Positions 1 to 8,100 of a stretch of 64,000 bases of DNA are shown here, piece by piece. The DNA lies in NCBI GenBank assembly GCA_018780035.1, contig JADMKE010000004.1, positions 1 to 64,000 on the forward strand. The letters run 5' to 3'. The notes under the pieces are model-generated. The model searched no databases and was not told where the DNA came from. It saw only the letters and a program-made list of their open reading frames with translations. Position numbers and translations under genes: made by a program. This DNA is from Candidatus Sericytochromatia bacterium. GTDB lineage: Bacteria > Cyanobacteriota > Sericytochromatia > UBA7694. Each line of letters begins with the position of its first letter. Positions within the stretch are counted from its first letter, which is position 1.

Positions 1-683
1 GTTATCGCAAGCTGCAAAAGGCTAGACGCAAGGTGAGTAAGCGTTACCAGCAGCGCATCCGGGATTTGCGCCACAAAGGGACTCGCAAAGTGATAGATTT
101 CTGCATCAAACATCAGGTAGGCAGCTTGTTTGTGGGCAATCCTCATGGTGTCAGAGAAAAAAAATCTGGCAGAAAACACAATCAACGGATGTCAAATTGG
201 GAATACGGAATGGATATCCAGTATCTCAAAGAGAAGTCAGTCAAAGCGGGCATTCACTGTTTCAGCAATGCTGTCCTCGGTTGTAAGGCTCATAAATTCG
301 CCAACAACCAAGGCTCTGGTTCAGAAAGGGGAACTTCAAGCCAGTGTCCAGAATGTTCGCATCGAACCAAGCCCAAGGGCAGGCAATGGAAGTGTCGAAA
401 ATGTGGTTTTTCTGGTCACAGAGATGTGGTTGGAAGCGTCAACATGCACACCATTGCATTCAATATCAAGGTAGGGTTCCCCCAGATTATCACGTATCTA
501 CGACCTGGCTATCTCAGCCAGAGACGTAGTAGTAGCCTGGACACGGGCCAAGGTTGCCTGAATCGTTTGCGACAAGAGAAGCATTATGAGACAGGACAGC
601 ATTGTTGTCTGAGGAAGTCTGAGCATCAGCCACCTGCTTGCAGGGTCTCGCAAGAGACTGGTCATCGCTCAGAAGTTGCTTAG
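1..683 (+). CDS. tnpB: TnpB, IS200/IS605-type RNA-guided nuclease, 5' end cut by window edge
   Basis: The frame is already open at the left edge, so this is the C-terminal part of a longer gene; a GTG at 33 is only the first internal start. It shows the TnpB zinc ribbon (CPEC near codons 111-114 counted from 33, CRKC near 126-129) and the last RuvC aspartate in GHRDVVGS. The segment GNPHGVREKKSGRK replaces the usual block with a catalytic Glu by Asn, so activity is uncertain. A 75-residue tail after the zinc ribbon lies where the guide (omega) RNA of such elements is normally encoded. No TnpA is visible in the window. Confidence 0.85.
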   Translation, partial: YRKLQKARRKVSKRYQQRIRDLRHKGTRKVIDFCIKHQVGSLFVGNPHGVREKKSGRKHNQRMSNWEYGMDIQYLKEKSVKAGIHCFSNAVLGCKAHKFANNQGSGSERGTSSQCPECSHRTKPKGRQWKCRKCGFSGHRDVVGSVNMHTIAFNIKVGFPQIITYLRPGYLSQRRSSSLDTGQGCLNRLRQEKHYETGQHCCLRKSEHQPPACRVSQETGHRSEVA

Positions 684-690
684 AAGCCCA

Positions 691-704
691 TCCACTTCAG
701 TGGA
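691..704 (+). repeat. Right-end hairpin of the first TnpB element
   Basis: TCCAC-TTCA-GTGGA forms a perfect 5-bp stem with a 4-base loop, 8 bp after the tnpB stop and preceded by AGAAGCCCA. A short imperfect hairpin just downstream of tnpB is typical of IS200/IS605 right ends. The exact element boundary is not visible. Confidence 0.6.
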
Positions 705-972
705 CATTGTGCCCGTATGGGTATTGGGAGTGTCACTGATTCCGATCATTGCAATCGTGGTCTGGTCGCCGATTGGCAAAGCCATCTCTCTTGCGATTGT
801 GCAGGGCGCAGGCGCGCATTCGGATGATGAAATTGCTGCATTAACGGCACGTGTACAGCAATTGGAGTTAAAAGCCTTAGAACAAGAACAACAAGTTCAA
901 CTCCTGCAAGAAAACAGTTCTTTTTACAAACAATTGTTGGAGTCTAAACAGGAGATTTCAAAACCGTTTTAG
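700..972 (+). CDS. Small membrane protein with a C-terminal coiled coil
   Basis: About 90 residues. An N-terminal hydrophobic helix (VWVLGVSLIPIIAIVVW) is followed by a heptad-like Glu/Gln/Leu-rich helix (roughly residues 43-80). The family is not recognised; the layout is PspB-like (one membrane helix plus coiled coil), but that is only a resemblance. The frame is open from 676. The chosen GTG at 700 gives a natural N-terminus (MDIVPVW) but lies in the right arm of the IS hairpin, so the native start may have been replaced when the element inserted. TTG 724 and GTG 730 are alternatives. The 3' end overlaps the convergent glycosidase gene by 4 bp. Confidence 0.55.
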   Translation: MDIVPVWVLGVSLIPIIAIVVWSPIGKAISLAIVQGAGAHSDDEIAALTARVQQLELKALEQEQQVQLLQENSSFYKQLLESKQEISKPF

Positions 973-2456
973 TTGAGCCAGCCATAGAGCAAATCTGGCA
1001 CGGTATCGCCCAAACGCCGATCAAGGACTTCAATTCCTCTGTACACTTGTTTGGCCCCAGTGGCCATAATCGAGACCGCCCCTTGAGCTGTGCTTTGAAT
1101 CGCATTGCCCATTTGATGCAAACCCGAAAAATTATCTCCGGCAGGGAGCTTGAGCGATTTTGCCAACTCCGGATCAGCCGCTTGTGCTGAAAAGTACTGG
1201 TTCCACTCCTTGACCACCGGGGCGAGGTTGTCGCGATCATCAAAGCCATAGTCGTGGCCATCCATGGACTTGCCCTGGGCCTGGTACGACCAGAGGGTAT
1301 AGCCCTGAACGCCTGCTTGCATCGACCGGGCGATGTCCAGGCGCAGCAATTTTTGCCGGTCTTCGCCATGGGTCTGTTTAAAGCCGACCTCGCCAATATA
1401 CAGGGGTTTGCCCAGATCTTGGGCAATCTGGATATTCTCCTGGTTCATCTGATCCCAGCGGCCCCGCAGCGTAAGCGGGTTTTGGATTTGTACCCCCAGG
1501 GTATTGAGGGCCCAATTGTCGACTTTGCGAGAGGCCCATGAGAGCACCTGATCGGCTTTGCCAAATTGGGCGCCTTTTTCGTGCTCGCCCGAAAAGCGCG
1601 CGAGAATATCCAGGCGCTCCAGCAGGGTGGCATCGTAAGAATAATTGTGGATCGAGGCGGCATCGAGGCTGGGAATGGCATAGAGTTTGCGAAAGCTCTC
1701 TGTCGACAGACGGCTGAGCTGCGAGCCAAATTTATCGCCAATGCCGCCAATTGTGCCAAGGGAGATCAAATGGTTGGGATTGGTTTTTTTGATCGCTTCT
1801 GAGACCGTTTTGCTGAAATGGTACATCGACTCAAATTCTTCGGTTTCGGGCTCGTTGACCAATTCCCAGAGCATGATCTCGGGCCGATCTTTGAGTTTTT
1901 CGGTCATGTCGAGCACACGGGGCAAATAGCTGCGTTCAAAGCCCGCTTTGTAAAAATGGTCGTCTTTGCGATCGGCTTCGCTCATCACCCAGCGGTCGGC
2001 CAAACAGGGGATCAGCTTGAGCTGGTATTTGGCGGCCAGATCACAGAGCCGCTGCAGGATTTCGGGGGTGGCCCCATAATTTTCGTAGGCCCAAAAGCGC
2101 ACCACCGTAAAGCCGTGCTCAGCGGCATCTTTGAGCATTTTTTCTTGAACTTCGGGCTTCTCTTTGGCCAGGCTGTACATATTGGTGCCCACATAGCGAA
2201 AGGGTTTGCCCTCCACCGAAAATTGCCCGTGGTTATTTTTGACAAAGCCCGAGTGGGGCAATTTTAATGGCTGGGCAGGCAGGGCTGTGGCTTTGGTGCT
2301 GCCTGTACTGAGTTGGAGCTGATCCGCAGGCTGAATAGGTTCTGCCGCTGTTGGGTTCTTTGACGGGGGCGGTGCTGTGGCAGGTGGAGGCAAGCTGCGT
2401 GCCAGCGTTGGCGCAGCGGATTCCTTCCAGGGAGAGATCACCACAATTCCCGACAT
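969..2456 (-). CDS. Glycoside hydrolase family 5-like (mannanase/cellulase type)
   Basis: 495 residues. A proline/alanine-rich N-terminal 65 residues is followed by a GH5-like (beta/alpha)8 domain (about 70-400). The likely acid/base Glu is E202 in WELVNEPE and the likely nucleophile is E356 in YIGEVGF; GTNMY near residue 90 and WSYQ near 395 also fit. Such enzymes hydrolyse beta-1,4-mannans or glucans. No clear signal peptide is seen, so export by the usual route is doubtful. The last 80 residues are not catalytic-domain-like. The start ATG has AGAGGA 5 bp upstream. It is convergent with the small membrane protein. Confidence 0.8.
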   Translation of the reverse strand: MSGIVVISPWKESAAPTLARSLPPPATAPPPSKNPTAAEPIQPADQLQLSTGSTKATALPAQPLKLPHSGFVKNNHGQFSVEGKPFRYVGTNMYSLAKEKPEVQEKMLKDAAEHGFTVVRFWAYENYGATPEILQRLCDLAAKYQLKLIPCLADRWVMSEADRKDDHFYKAGFERSYLPRVLDMTEKLKDRPEIMLWELVNEPETEEFESMYHFSKTVSEAIKKTNPNHLISLGTIGGIGDKFGSQLSRLSTESFRKLYAIPSLDAASIHNYSYDATLLERLDILARFSGEHEKGAQFGKADQVLSWASRKVDNWALNTLGVQIQNPLTLRGRWDQMNQENIQIAQDLGKPLYIGEVGFKQTHGEDRQKLLRLDIARSMQAGVQGYTLWSYQAQGKSMDGHDYGFDDRDNLAPVVKEWNQYFSAQAADPELAKSLKLPAGDNFSGLHQMGNAIQSTAQGAVSIMATGAKQVYRGIEVLDRRLGDTVPDLLYGWLN

Positions 2457-2604
2457 AAATTCCTCTTTGTAAATTCACACACACTTGAAGCTGATTCTTT
2501 TTTATCGGGCACTTAATCAGATTTCTGAGGGGGAAAAGATTTAGAGAGAACTAACTTTTGATTAAATTTTGTCTTTGCTATGCGGGCTTTGGCTAAGCCC
2601 TGGA

Positions 2605-3330
2605 TCAGTGCCGCTCCAAAAAAAGGCCCAATTGCTGACTGCCACAGACCTGCGCAAAATCCCGCAATTGCGCCAAACAGGCCCGCATGGCGGGCAACGT
2701 CACTTGGCGCACATCATCATCTTGCAAATCCGCAGGCAGGGGCGCGTCGCCTGACAGATCATAAGCCGCCAAGTCTTCAGCCAATTGCAAGGCTTCTTCG
2801 GCGCTGAGCCAGCCCAAACAGCCTTCGCCATACCCCCCGTCGGCCCAGCCCCAGATGGCTGCCCGCTTGCACAAACGCGCCAATAAAAGCGGCAGGCGGT
2901 CTTGGGCCGCCAAAAAAGCCCTTTCAGCGTCTGTGTATTCCAGCCCCAATTCGTTGCCATACCACCAGGCCAGCGTATAAAACTGAAAATCTTTGCCCAG
3001 ATTGACGGGAGCTGGGCTCTCCAGCCAATGGGCTTTGGCCTTTGCCTGGAATACCCGCATGAAATGTTCGCTGCGGAGCGGGGCCTGCGAGCGCCTGTGG
3101 AAGGGGCAGCGCTCTCGGGCCTCACAGTCTGTGGCATTACATCCCCCTTGGCGATCGGCTTGGATCTCTGACAAGGTGCTGAGCCCGTGATGTTTGACGC
3201 CCAAATCCAGATCCAGTTTTTGGCAGGCCTCAAGCAAATCCCATTTTGCCAGTGCTGCCCGCAGGTCTGGGAGTTCGCTCTCTCGGTAGCGCTCTAAATC
3301 AAAGGCCATAACCTGTGTATAAGCGCCCAT
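2605..3330 (-). CDS. Hypothetical protein with a Cys/His cluster
   Basis: 241 residues from the chosen ATG at 3330, the first ATG after the upstream gene's stop. A longer frame would overlap that gene in another reading frame, and ATG 3306 is an alternative. A C64-x4-C69-x5-C75-x2-H78 cluster could bind a metal or an Fe-S centre. The rest is Leu/Ala-rich and probably helical, with several Trp (WLES, LAWWYG, WGWADGG). The family is not recognised. The 4-bp gap to the upstream gene suggests an operon of two. Confidence 0.55.
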   Translation of the reverse strand: MGAYTQVMAFDLERYRESELPDLRAALAKWDLLEACQKLDLDLGVKHHGLSTLSEIQADRQGGCNATDCEARERCPFHRRSQAPLRSEHFMRVFQAKAKAHWLESPAPVNLGKDFQFYTLAWWYGNELGLEYTDAERAFLAAQDRLPLLLARLCKRAAIWGWADGGYGEGCLGWLSAEEALQLAEDLAAYDLSGDAPLPADLQDDDVRQVTLPAMRACLAQLRDFAQVCGSQQLGLFLERH

Positions 3331-3334
3331 GGGT

Positions 3335-3697
3335 TTATTCGTCGCGGCTCGGCGCGGGCAAGAGCCCCATCCGGTTGTTGATCCGGGTTTTGCGCCAAAG
3401 GGCATCAGACAGGTGCTCGATGAGCTCGGCCCCATTTTCCTGCTGCTCAAAGGCCACCAGATGCCCCGAAAAAAAGCCGTATTGCATCTCAGCGCCCCAG
3501 AGATAGAGATGGCCCCCACTCATTTGCCAACCCACCCGCTGGACCTCAAAACTGAGCCGGTTGACCAATGTGCAATGCCGATCCCAGGCCCGTTGCGGAT
3601 CAAAACAGAGCTGTTCTGAGATCTGGATGCTGCGGTTTTCGAGGCTGTTGAAATAGGCCAAAACAGCTTCAATCCGTGTTTTCTGTGTGTCTGACAT
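3335..3697 (-). CDS. Hypothetical protein
   Basis: 120 residues from ATG 3697 (MSDTQKTRIEAVLAYF). The longer frame to 3742 starts from a TTG and adds low-quality sequence. No domain, signal peptide or membrane segment is recognised; the protein looks globular (HCTLVNRLSFEVQRVGW, HLYLWGAEMQYGFFSG). It is first of a two-gene minus-strand unit with the Cys-cluster protein. It is divergent from the TANGO2 gene, with about 130 bp between their starts. Confidence 0.5.
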   Translation of the reverse strand: MSDTQKTRIEAVLAYFNSLENRSIQISEQLCFDPQRAWDRHCTLVNRLSFEVQRVGWQMSGGHLYLWGAEMQYGFFSGHLVAFEQQENGAELIEHLSDALWRKTRINNRMGLLPAPSRDE

Positions 3698-3826
3698 GAG
3701 TGCTATTTTAGGGCTCTGGGCCAATCGGGTCAAGTCGGGCAAGTCGGTCCTTTGCTGAGACCTTGTTCTCAGGCTGGGTTCTGCGCTAGATTAAGGGTAC
3801 CTCTGCCTGCAAAAGGAAACACACCC

Positions 3827-4582
3827 ATGTGCCTGATTGTCTGGGCCTGGCAGGTCCATCCCCGCTACCCGCTGATCCTGCTCGCCAACCGCGACGAATT
3901 TAAGCAGCGCCCCACCACCCCTCTGCACCCCTGGCCCACAGACCCCCTGATCTATGCCGGTCAAGACGAAGTGCAGGGCGGCACCTGGCTGGGTATCACA
4001 CCCCAGGGCCGCTGGGCAGCGGTGACCAATTTCCGTGCCCCTGCCGAAACAGCCGCTCCCCTCAGTCGGGGCTGGCTGGTGCGCGATTTTTTGCTGCAAA
4101 ACACCTCCCCCGAAGACTTTATCCTCAATCTGCAACCCGCGTTATACGCCGGTTTTAACCTGCTGCTGGGCACCCCCGACGAAGTCTGTTGGTTTTCCAA
4201 CCGGGGCGGAGCTTATCGCCGCTTGGCTCCCGGCCTCTACGGCGTGAGCAATGCTCTGCTCGATACCCCCTGGCCCAAACTCCTCAACGCCAAAGCTGGC
4301 CTAGAAAATCACCTGTCCGAGGCCGAGCCCGACCCAGCCGCCCTGCTCAATTTGATGCAAAACACCGATCCCTATCCCGACGAGACCCTGCCCCAAACCG
4401 GTGTAGGTCCTGAATTAGAGCGCAGCTTGGCCCCAATTTTTATCCCCGGCGAGCGCTACGGCACCCGCTCCACCACCTTGCTGCGCCAAAACAATGTGGG
4501 CCAAACCCTGCTGATCGAGCGCAGCTATTTGCCTGCAGGCATGTCGGAAACGGCTTTGCAGTTCGAATTGGCCAAATATTAA
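3827..4582 (+). CDS. NRDE/TANGO2 family protein
   Basis: 251 residues starting MCLIVWAW, with the family's NRDE motif at LLANRDEFKQRPT. Further family-like stretches are GGTWLGITPQGRWAAVTNFR and the later PGLYGVSNALLDTPWPK. Asn/Arg/Asp/Glu after an N-terminal Cys (Cys2 here) recalls an Ntn-hydrolase-like fold. The molecular role is not settled; eukaryotic TANGO2 is linked to haem and lipid handling. ATG 3827 was chosen because AAAAGGAAA lies about 8 bp upstream; the frame extends further 5' without support. Confidence 0.85.
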   Translation: MCLIVWAWQVHPRYPLILLANRDEFKQRPTTPLHPWPTDPLIYAGQDEVQGGTWLGITPQGRWAAVTNFRAPAETAAPLSRGWLVRDFLLQNTSPEDFILNLQPALYAGFNLLLGTPDEVCWFSNRGGAYRRLAPGLYGVSNALLDTPWPKLLNAKAGLENHLSEAEPDPAALLNLMQNTDPYPDETLPQTGVGPELERSLAPIFIPGERYGTRSTTLLRQNNVGQTLLIERSYLPAGMSETALQFELAKY

Positions 4583-4596
4583 ATTTGTGTTAAAAT
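4568..4596 (+). promoter_or_regulatory. Candidate sigma70-type promoter for the lipoprotein at 4641
   Basis: TTGGCC (4568-4573) is separated by 17 bp from TAAAAT (4591-4596), in the last codons of the TANGO2 gene and 45 bp before the next start. Spacing is ideal; the -35 is weak. Confidence 0.35.
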
Positions 4597-4640
4597 AACT
4601 GAATACCCAGTTCCACATTTCCCTATTCCGAGGTCCATCC

Positions 4641-5387
4641 ATGTTCAAACGTCTCGCTTCTCTGGCTCTGCTCTTTGGCCTGTCTACTGCCTGTGCTCCC
4701 CAAATGGCAGGTTTGCCGCCCGCCCAACTCAACCAACTCCAAGCTCAGTCTCGCCCTCAGACGGCCCGCACTCATCTCTTTCAGGCCCAAACCGGCTTTG
4801 AGTGGGTCTACGAAGTGACCGCTGCCCCCGTGATGGACCCCTACGACGAAAAGACCATGCAGGTCGTGCTGCGCACCGACAAAGTCACCCAACAGGGCGC
4901 AGATACCGTGCTGGAACTGCGTTTTGACGACCCTTTCTCCAATGGCTATACCTTTCCCAGTCTGCGGTTGACCCCTGCAGGTGCGGTCGTTCAAGACGCG
5001 ACCTTCCTCGGTGCAGGCGCAGATTATCCCGAAGGGCTGCAACTGGACTTTATGCACTTTCCTTTGAATGTGGGTGAGCGCTGGGAAGAAGAAAATTGGC
5101 TGGCCAAGGTGCGCGGCCCCGAAAAGATCGTGGTGCCTGCAGGCAGTTTTGATGCCACCCGCGTTGATGTGATTGGCACCTACCAGCAGGCCTATACCAA
5201 TGTCGGCGATTATTGGCTCGTGCCCGGCCTGGGCATTGTCTATGCCAAATACACCATTCCCGGCTGGCATGTCGAAATGAAGCTGGTCAAAACGGGTGTC
5301 AAAGCCCAAGCGGCTGTGCCCCGCCAAAAGCCTGTGCTGCGCAAAGGCACACCCACCCGTGTGACCACGCGGCCTGTTTTGAAATAG
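4641..5387 (+). CDS. Lipoprotein of unknown function
   Basis: 248 residues with a lipoprotein signal peptide ending LSTAC, so Cys18 is the expected lipidated residue. The mature part is beta-rich, with GERWEEENWL, VVPAGSFDATRVDV and DYWLVPGLGIVYAKY. These resemble the end of DUF3108-like periplasmic or outer-membrane-associated proteins; this is a pattern resemblance only. The ATG is preceded by GAGG at 8 bp. It appears to be transcribed alone and is convergent with the DUF805 gene. Confidence 0.7.
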   Translation: MFKRLASLALLFGLSTACAPQMAGLPPAQLNQLQAQSRPQTARTHLFQAQTGFEWVYEVTAAPVMDPYDEKTMQVVLRTDKVTQQGADTVLELRFDDPFSNGYTFPSLRLTPAGAVVQDATFLGAGADYPEGLQLDFMHFPLNVGERWEEENWLAKVRGPEKIVVPAGSFDATRVDVIGTYQQAYTNVGDYWLVPGLGIVYAKYTIPGWHVEMKLVKTGVKAQAAVPRQKPVLRKGTPTRVTTRPVLK

Positions 5388-5405
5388 CTTTTAAGTTTTG
5401 GCCTG

Positions 5406-5423
5406 AGCCCTTTTTAGGGGGCT
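5406..5423 (+). terminator. Weak candidate terminator hairpin
   Basis: AGCCC (5406-5410) can pair with GGGCT (5419-5423), followed by TTT. It lies between the convergent lipoprotein and DUF805 genes, abutting the stop codon of the latter. The U-tract is short. Confidence 0.3.
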
Positions 5424-5885
5424 TTAGGACATAACATAGCCGAGCAGGATATACAGCAAAGGCAGCAGCGACTGAAAGATCAGCCATTGTTTGTCAAAGC
5501 GGAGTTCTGAGGGCGGGGGAATGCCTTCGCTTTCTTCGGGATAACCCGGTTTGAAATAGGGCTCAAACATAAAATACAGCCCCACAATTGGGAATAAGCT
5601 ATAGACCAGCCGGGAGGCAGGTTCATGCATGTCGCGCAGCCGTTTGATCGCTGCCATGATCATAAGCGTAACGGCAATAAACAGCATCAGTACCATGGCC
5701 CAGCTTTGAGACTCCCATTTCATGGCCGTAAAAAATTGATAGAGCGCAACAAAGAGAATGAAATTAAACAATTGGGTGTTTAAATATTCAATCCGGCTGA
5801 GGCGGCCATAAGGGTGAAAATGCTGCTTGCAAAACCAAATGAAATGGGTAAAAAATGGTTTTTTACCCATTGGACTCTCAAACAT
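5424..5885 (-). CDS. DUF805 family inner-membrane protein
   Basis: 153 residues with three or four hydrophobic segments. The DUF805 signatures are visible: PYGRLSRIEY before the first helix, IKRLRDMHEPASRL between helices, and PIVGLYFMFEPYFKPG near the end. The function of this family (E. coli YhaH-type) is unknown. The start follows the coiled-coil lipoprotein stop by only 4 bp, suggesting co-transcription. Confidence 0.8.
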   Translation of the reverse strand: MFESPMGKKPFFTHFIWFCKQHFHPYGRLSRIEYLNTQLFNFILFVALYQFFTAMKWESQSWAMVLMLFIAVTLMIMAAIKRLRDMHEPASRLVYSLFPIVGLYFMFEPYFKPGYPEESEGIPPPSELRFDKQWLIFQSLLPLLYILLGYVMS

Positions 5886-5889
5886 TCAC

Positions 5890-7143
5890 TTATTTCGCCT
5901 GAACCGCATCCAGGCGTTTTTGCAGGGCATCCCGCTGGGCCTTGAGATCTGCGAGGCGGCGCTGCAGCCCCTGCAATTCAGCTTCAAAGCCTTCGCGGCG
6001 GCGCACACTCAGGGCGTCGGTTTTTTCGATCAGGCCTGCGATCTGCTGCTTGAGCTCCGTCTCGTGGGTGCTCAATTGTTCAATTGAGGGCGTGAGCAGG
6101 GCCAATTGGGCCTTGAGCTGTTCGGCATTGAGTTCGGTGGTATTGGCGGCCACAACCTGTACCTGGAGTTTCTCCAGCTCGGCAATCGTCTTCTCTAACT
6201 CGGCCTGTTTGGTGTTGAGGCTGTCGTTGATGGTCTGCAATTCGCTCTGGCTCTGGCTGAGTTGCTCTTGGGCTGCGGCCCCGCCCTGGCTGAGCAAGAC
6301 CTTGGATTGGCTAAAGACCATGCTGCGGCGCTGCAGGAGCACATCGACATCTTTTCGCTGGGTCTCAGCCTGTTGCAAAAGCAGCAGCAATTTGACCATG
6401 TCTGTGGCCGTGCTCTGAGACTCCAGGCTCTTGAGCTCACTTTCGATGGCGGTCAGGCGGGCCTCTTTGGGTTCAATTTGTTGGGCCAGGCTGTTTAGCT
6501 CTGAGCGCACTTGTTCGAGTTGAATGCGGTCCTCAGGGGCCTGGGAGCGCAGCAGGGTGCGGGCCTGCACCAAGAGGGTGCTGTTTTGCTGGTAGAGGCC
6601 CTGCAGGTCTTTTTGCAGGCTCAATTGTTCTTGCCAGCGGCTGCTCAGGGTTAGCACTTGGCTCGGGCTGGTGCTGCCCAAGACCTGAGCACTGCTGCCA
6701 TAGACCGCCAATTTGAGGGTCGATTCGCCATTGGCAACGGTTTTCAGGCTCTGGCTGAGGCTTTGCAGCTCTTTGCCGTCTTTGTCCAAGAAGCTGATTT
6801 TGACTTCTACCTGGCCCACGGGAATTTTTTGAGTGGTGCGCGAGAGTTCGGCAGCCGCTTTGGCCGAATCGTCGAGGGAGATTTCATCGCTCTTGAGGTT
6901 GCTGTTGTTCTCGCGGATCTCCAGCTTGAGGGTCTTGAGTTTGTTCAAGAATTCACCGGGGGCATTGGTGGGCTGTTGGGGGTCTTGAAAGAGCAGAGTC
7001 AGTTTGAGGCTGGCCGTTTGGGCACTCTGCTGATTGGTGCCAACCGAGCCCGGCAAAAGCCGTTCGGTACAGCTACTCAGCGTAGACATCAAGGCGGGCA
7101 TCAGGGCCAGACTCACGATCAAAGACAAAGCCATGCGTTTCAT
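5890..7143 (-). CDS. Coiled-coil lipoprotein
   Basis: 417 residues. The signal peptide ends LSSC, making Cys25 the lipidated residue. A short beta-like domain follows (about 40-165: SLKLTLLFQDP, GQVEVKISFLDKDGKEL). From about 170 to the end there is a long, nearly continuous Gln/Leu/Glu-rich coiled coil. It is probably an envelope-anchored elongated protein; no specific family is recognised. It is 20 bp downstream of holB and 4 bp upstream of the DUF805 gene. Confidence 0.7.
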   Translation of the reverse strand: MKRMALSLIVSLALMPALMSTLSSCTERLLPGSVGTNQQSAQTASLKLTLLFQDPQQPTNAPGEFLNKLKTLKLEIRENNSNLKSDEISLDDSAKAAAELSRTTQKIPVGQVEVKISFLDKDGKELQSLSQSLKTVANGESTLKLAVYGSSAQVLGSTSPSQVLTLSSRWQEQLSLQKDLQGLYQQNSTLLVQARTLLRSQAPEDRIQLEQVRSELNSLAQQIEPKEARLTAIESELKSLESQSTATDMVKLLLLLQQAETQRKDVDVLLQRRSMVFSQSKVLLSQGGAAAQEQLSQSQSELQTINDSLNTKQAELEKTIAELEKLQVQVVAANTTELNAEQLKAQLALLTPSIEQLSTHETELKQQIAGLIEKTDALSVRRREGFEAELQGLQRRLADLKAQRDALQKRLDAVQAK

Positions 7144-7163
7144 ACAAAAATACCTCTATATAT

Positions 7164-8060
7164 TCAAACTGACGCAGCGGAGCCCGAGAGGTTCCTGCGT
7201 TCGCTCTGTTGGCGGCGTAAACGTACAAAATCCCCGCAGAAAAACTCAAGAGCCAATTTGGTATTGCCGTAGACCGAAAGGGTCTCCAGGGTCTGCTCAA
7301 AGAGCGAGAGATAGGCCTGGGCCCGGCGCAAGAGCGAGACCGATGGCTTTTTCTGCAAATGCCCACGCAGCCGTTGCCAGCAGGCCTTTTGCCAGAGCTG
7401 CATCTGCAAGACCAAAACAGGCCGGGTCAGACCCTCCAAATAACGGTAGAGACTCAATTGGCCCTCGACATTGATGATCGCTTCCAATTGCTCCCAGCTC
7501 CAGAGGTCGGCATTTTCGGGGTTGCTGTCTGCACTGCTGGGGCTGTGCCCGACCTGCAAAGCGACTTGTTGGCTGCGCGAGCGCAGGGTGGGCAGCACCC
7601 GTGCGGGGTAGGGGGAGACCAAGATCAAGAGCGAACTGGAGACGGGTTCTTCGAGGGTTTTGAGCAGGGCATTGCCACTTTCGGCATTCATATTTTCGGC
7701 GTGTTCAATCACAAAGATCTGCACCTTGGATTGCAGGGGCGGCAGGGTGACCTGTTCGATCAGCTTTTTGATTTGGGCCAATTTGAGAATCGGGGATTTG
7801 GCCTCGGGGGCTGTGCGCACAAAGTGCAAATCTGGCCAGCTCTCGTGGGCCACCGAGAGGCAGGTGGAGCAGGCGCCGCAGCCGCCATTTGGGCAAAACA
7901 GGCTCTGGGCCAGGGCCGTGATCAGCGGGGCGGCCACCACGGGCTGGCTTTTGAGCAGATAGGCGTGGGAGAGCCGCTGAGACTTCAAGACCTGTTGAAA
8001 AAAGCCCACAGCCAAAGGTTGGCTGGGCTTCAAAGCAGAGAGCACCTGTGATTCTGTCAT
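7164..8060 (-). CDS. holB: DNA polymerase III delta' subunit (HolB-like clamp-loader protein)
   Basis: 298 residues. It matches the AAA+ clamp-loader delta' pattern: LSHAYLL at the N-terminus, a four-Cys zinc module (CPNGGCGACSTC, about 56-67), VFVIEHAENMN-like Walker B (IFVIEHAENMNAESGNALLKTLEEP) and LPTLRSRSQQ at the SRC position. No Walker A is present, as usual for delta'. SRC is SRS here. The protein would act in the beta-clamp loader. It sits in a minus-strand run after the roadblock and GGDEF genes. Confidence 0.85.
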   Translation of the reverse strand: MTESQVLSALKPSQPLAVGFFQQVLKSQRLSHAYLLKSQPVVAAPLITALAQSLFCPNGGCGACSTCLSVAHESWPDLHFVRTAPEAKSPILKLAQIKKLIEQVTLPPLQSKVQIFVIEHAENMNAESGNALLKTLEEPVSSSLLILVSPYPARVLPTLRSRSQQVALQVGHSPSSADSNPENADLWSWEQLEAIINVEGQLSLYRYLEGLTRPVLVLQMQLWQKACWQRLRGHLQKKPSVSLLRRAQAYLSLFEQTLETLSVYGNTKLALEFFCGDFVRLRRQQSERRNLSGSAASV

Positions 8061-8100
8061 CAGGTGCCCTCGCTCAAAACCAAGTGAAAGACGCAGCTAA

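Noticed and set aside
4623..5327. 234-codon minus-strand frame
   Set aside because: Antisense to the lipoprotein with a clear lipobox at 4641.
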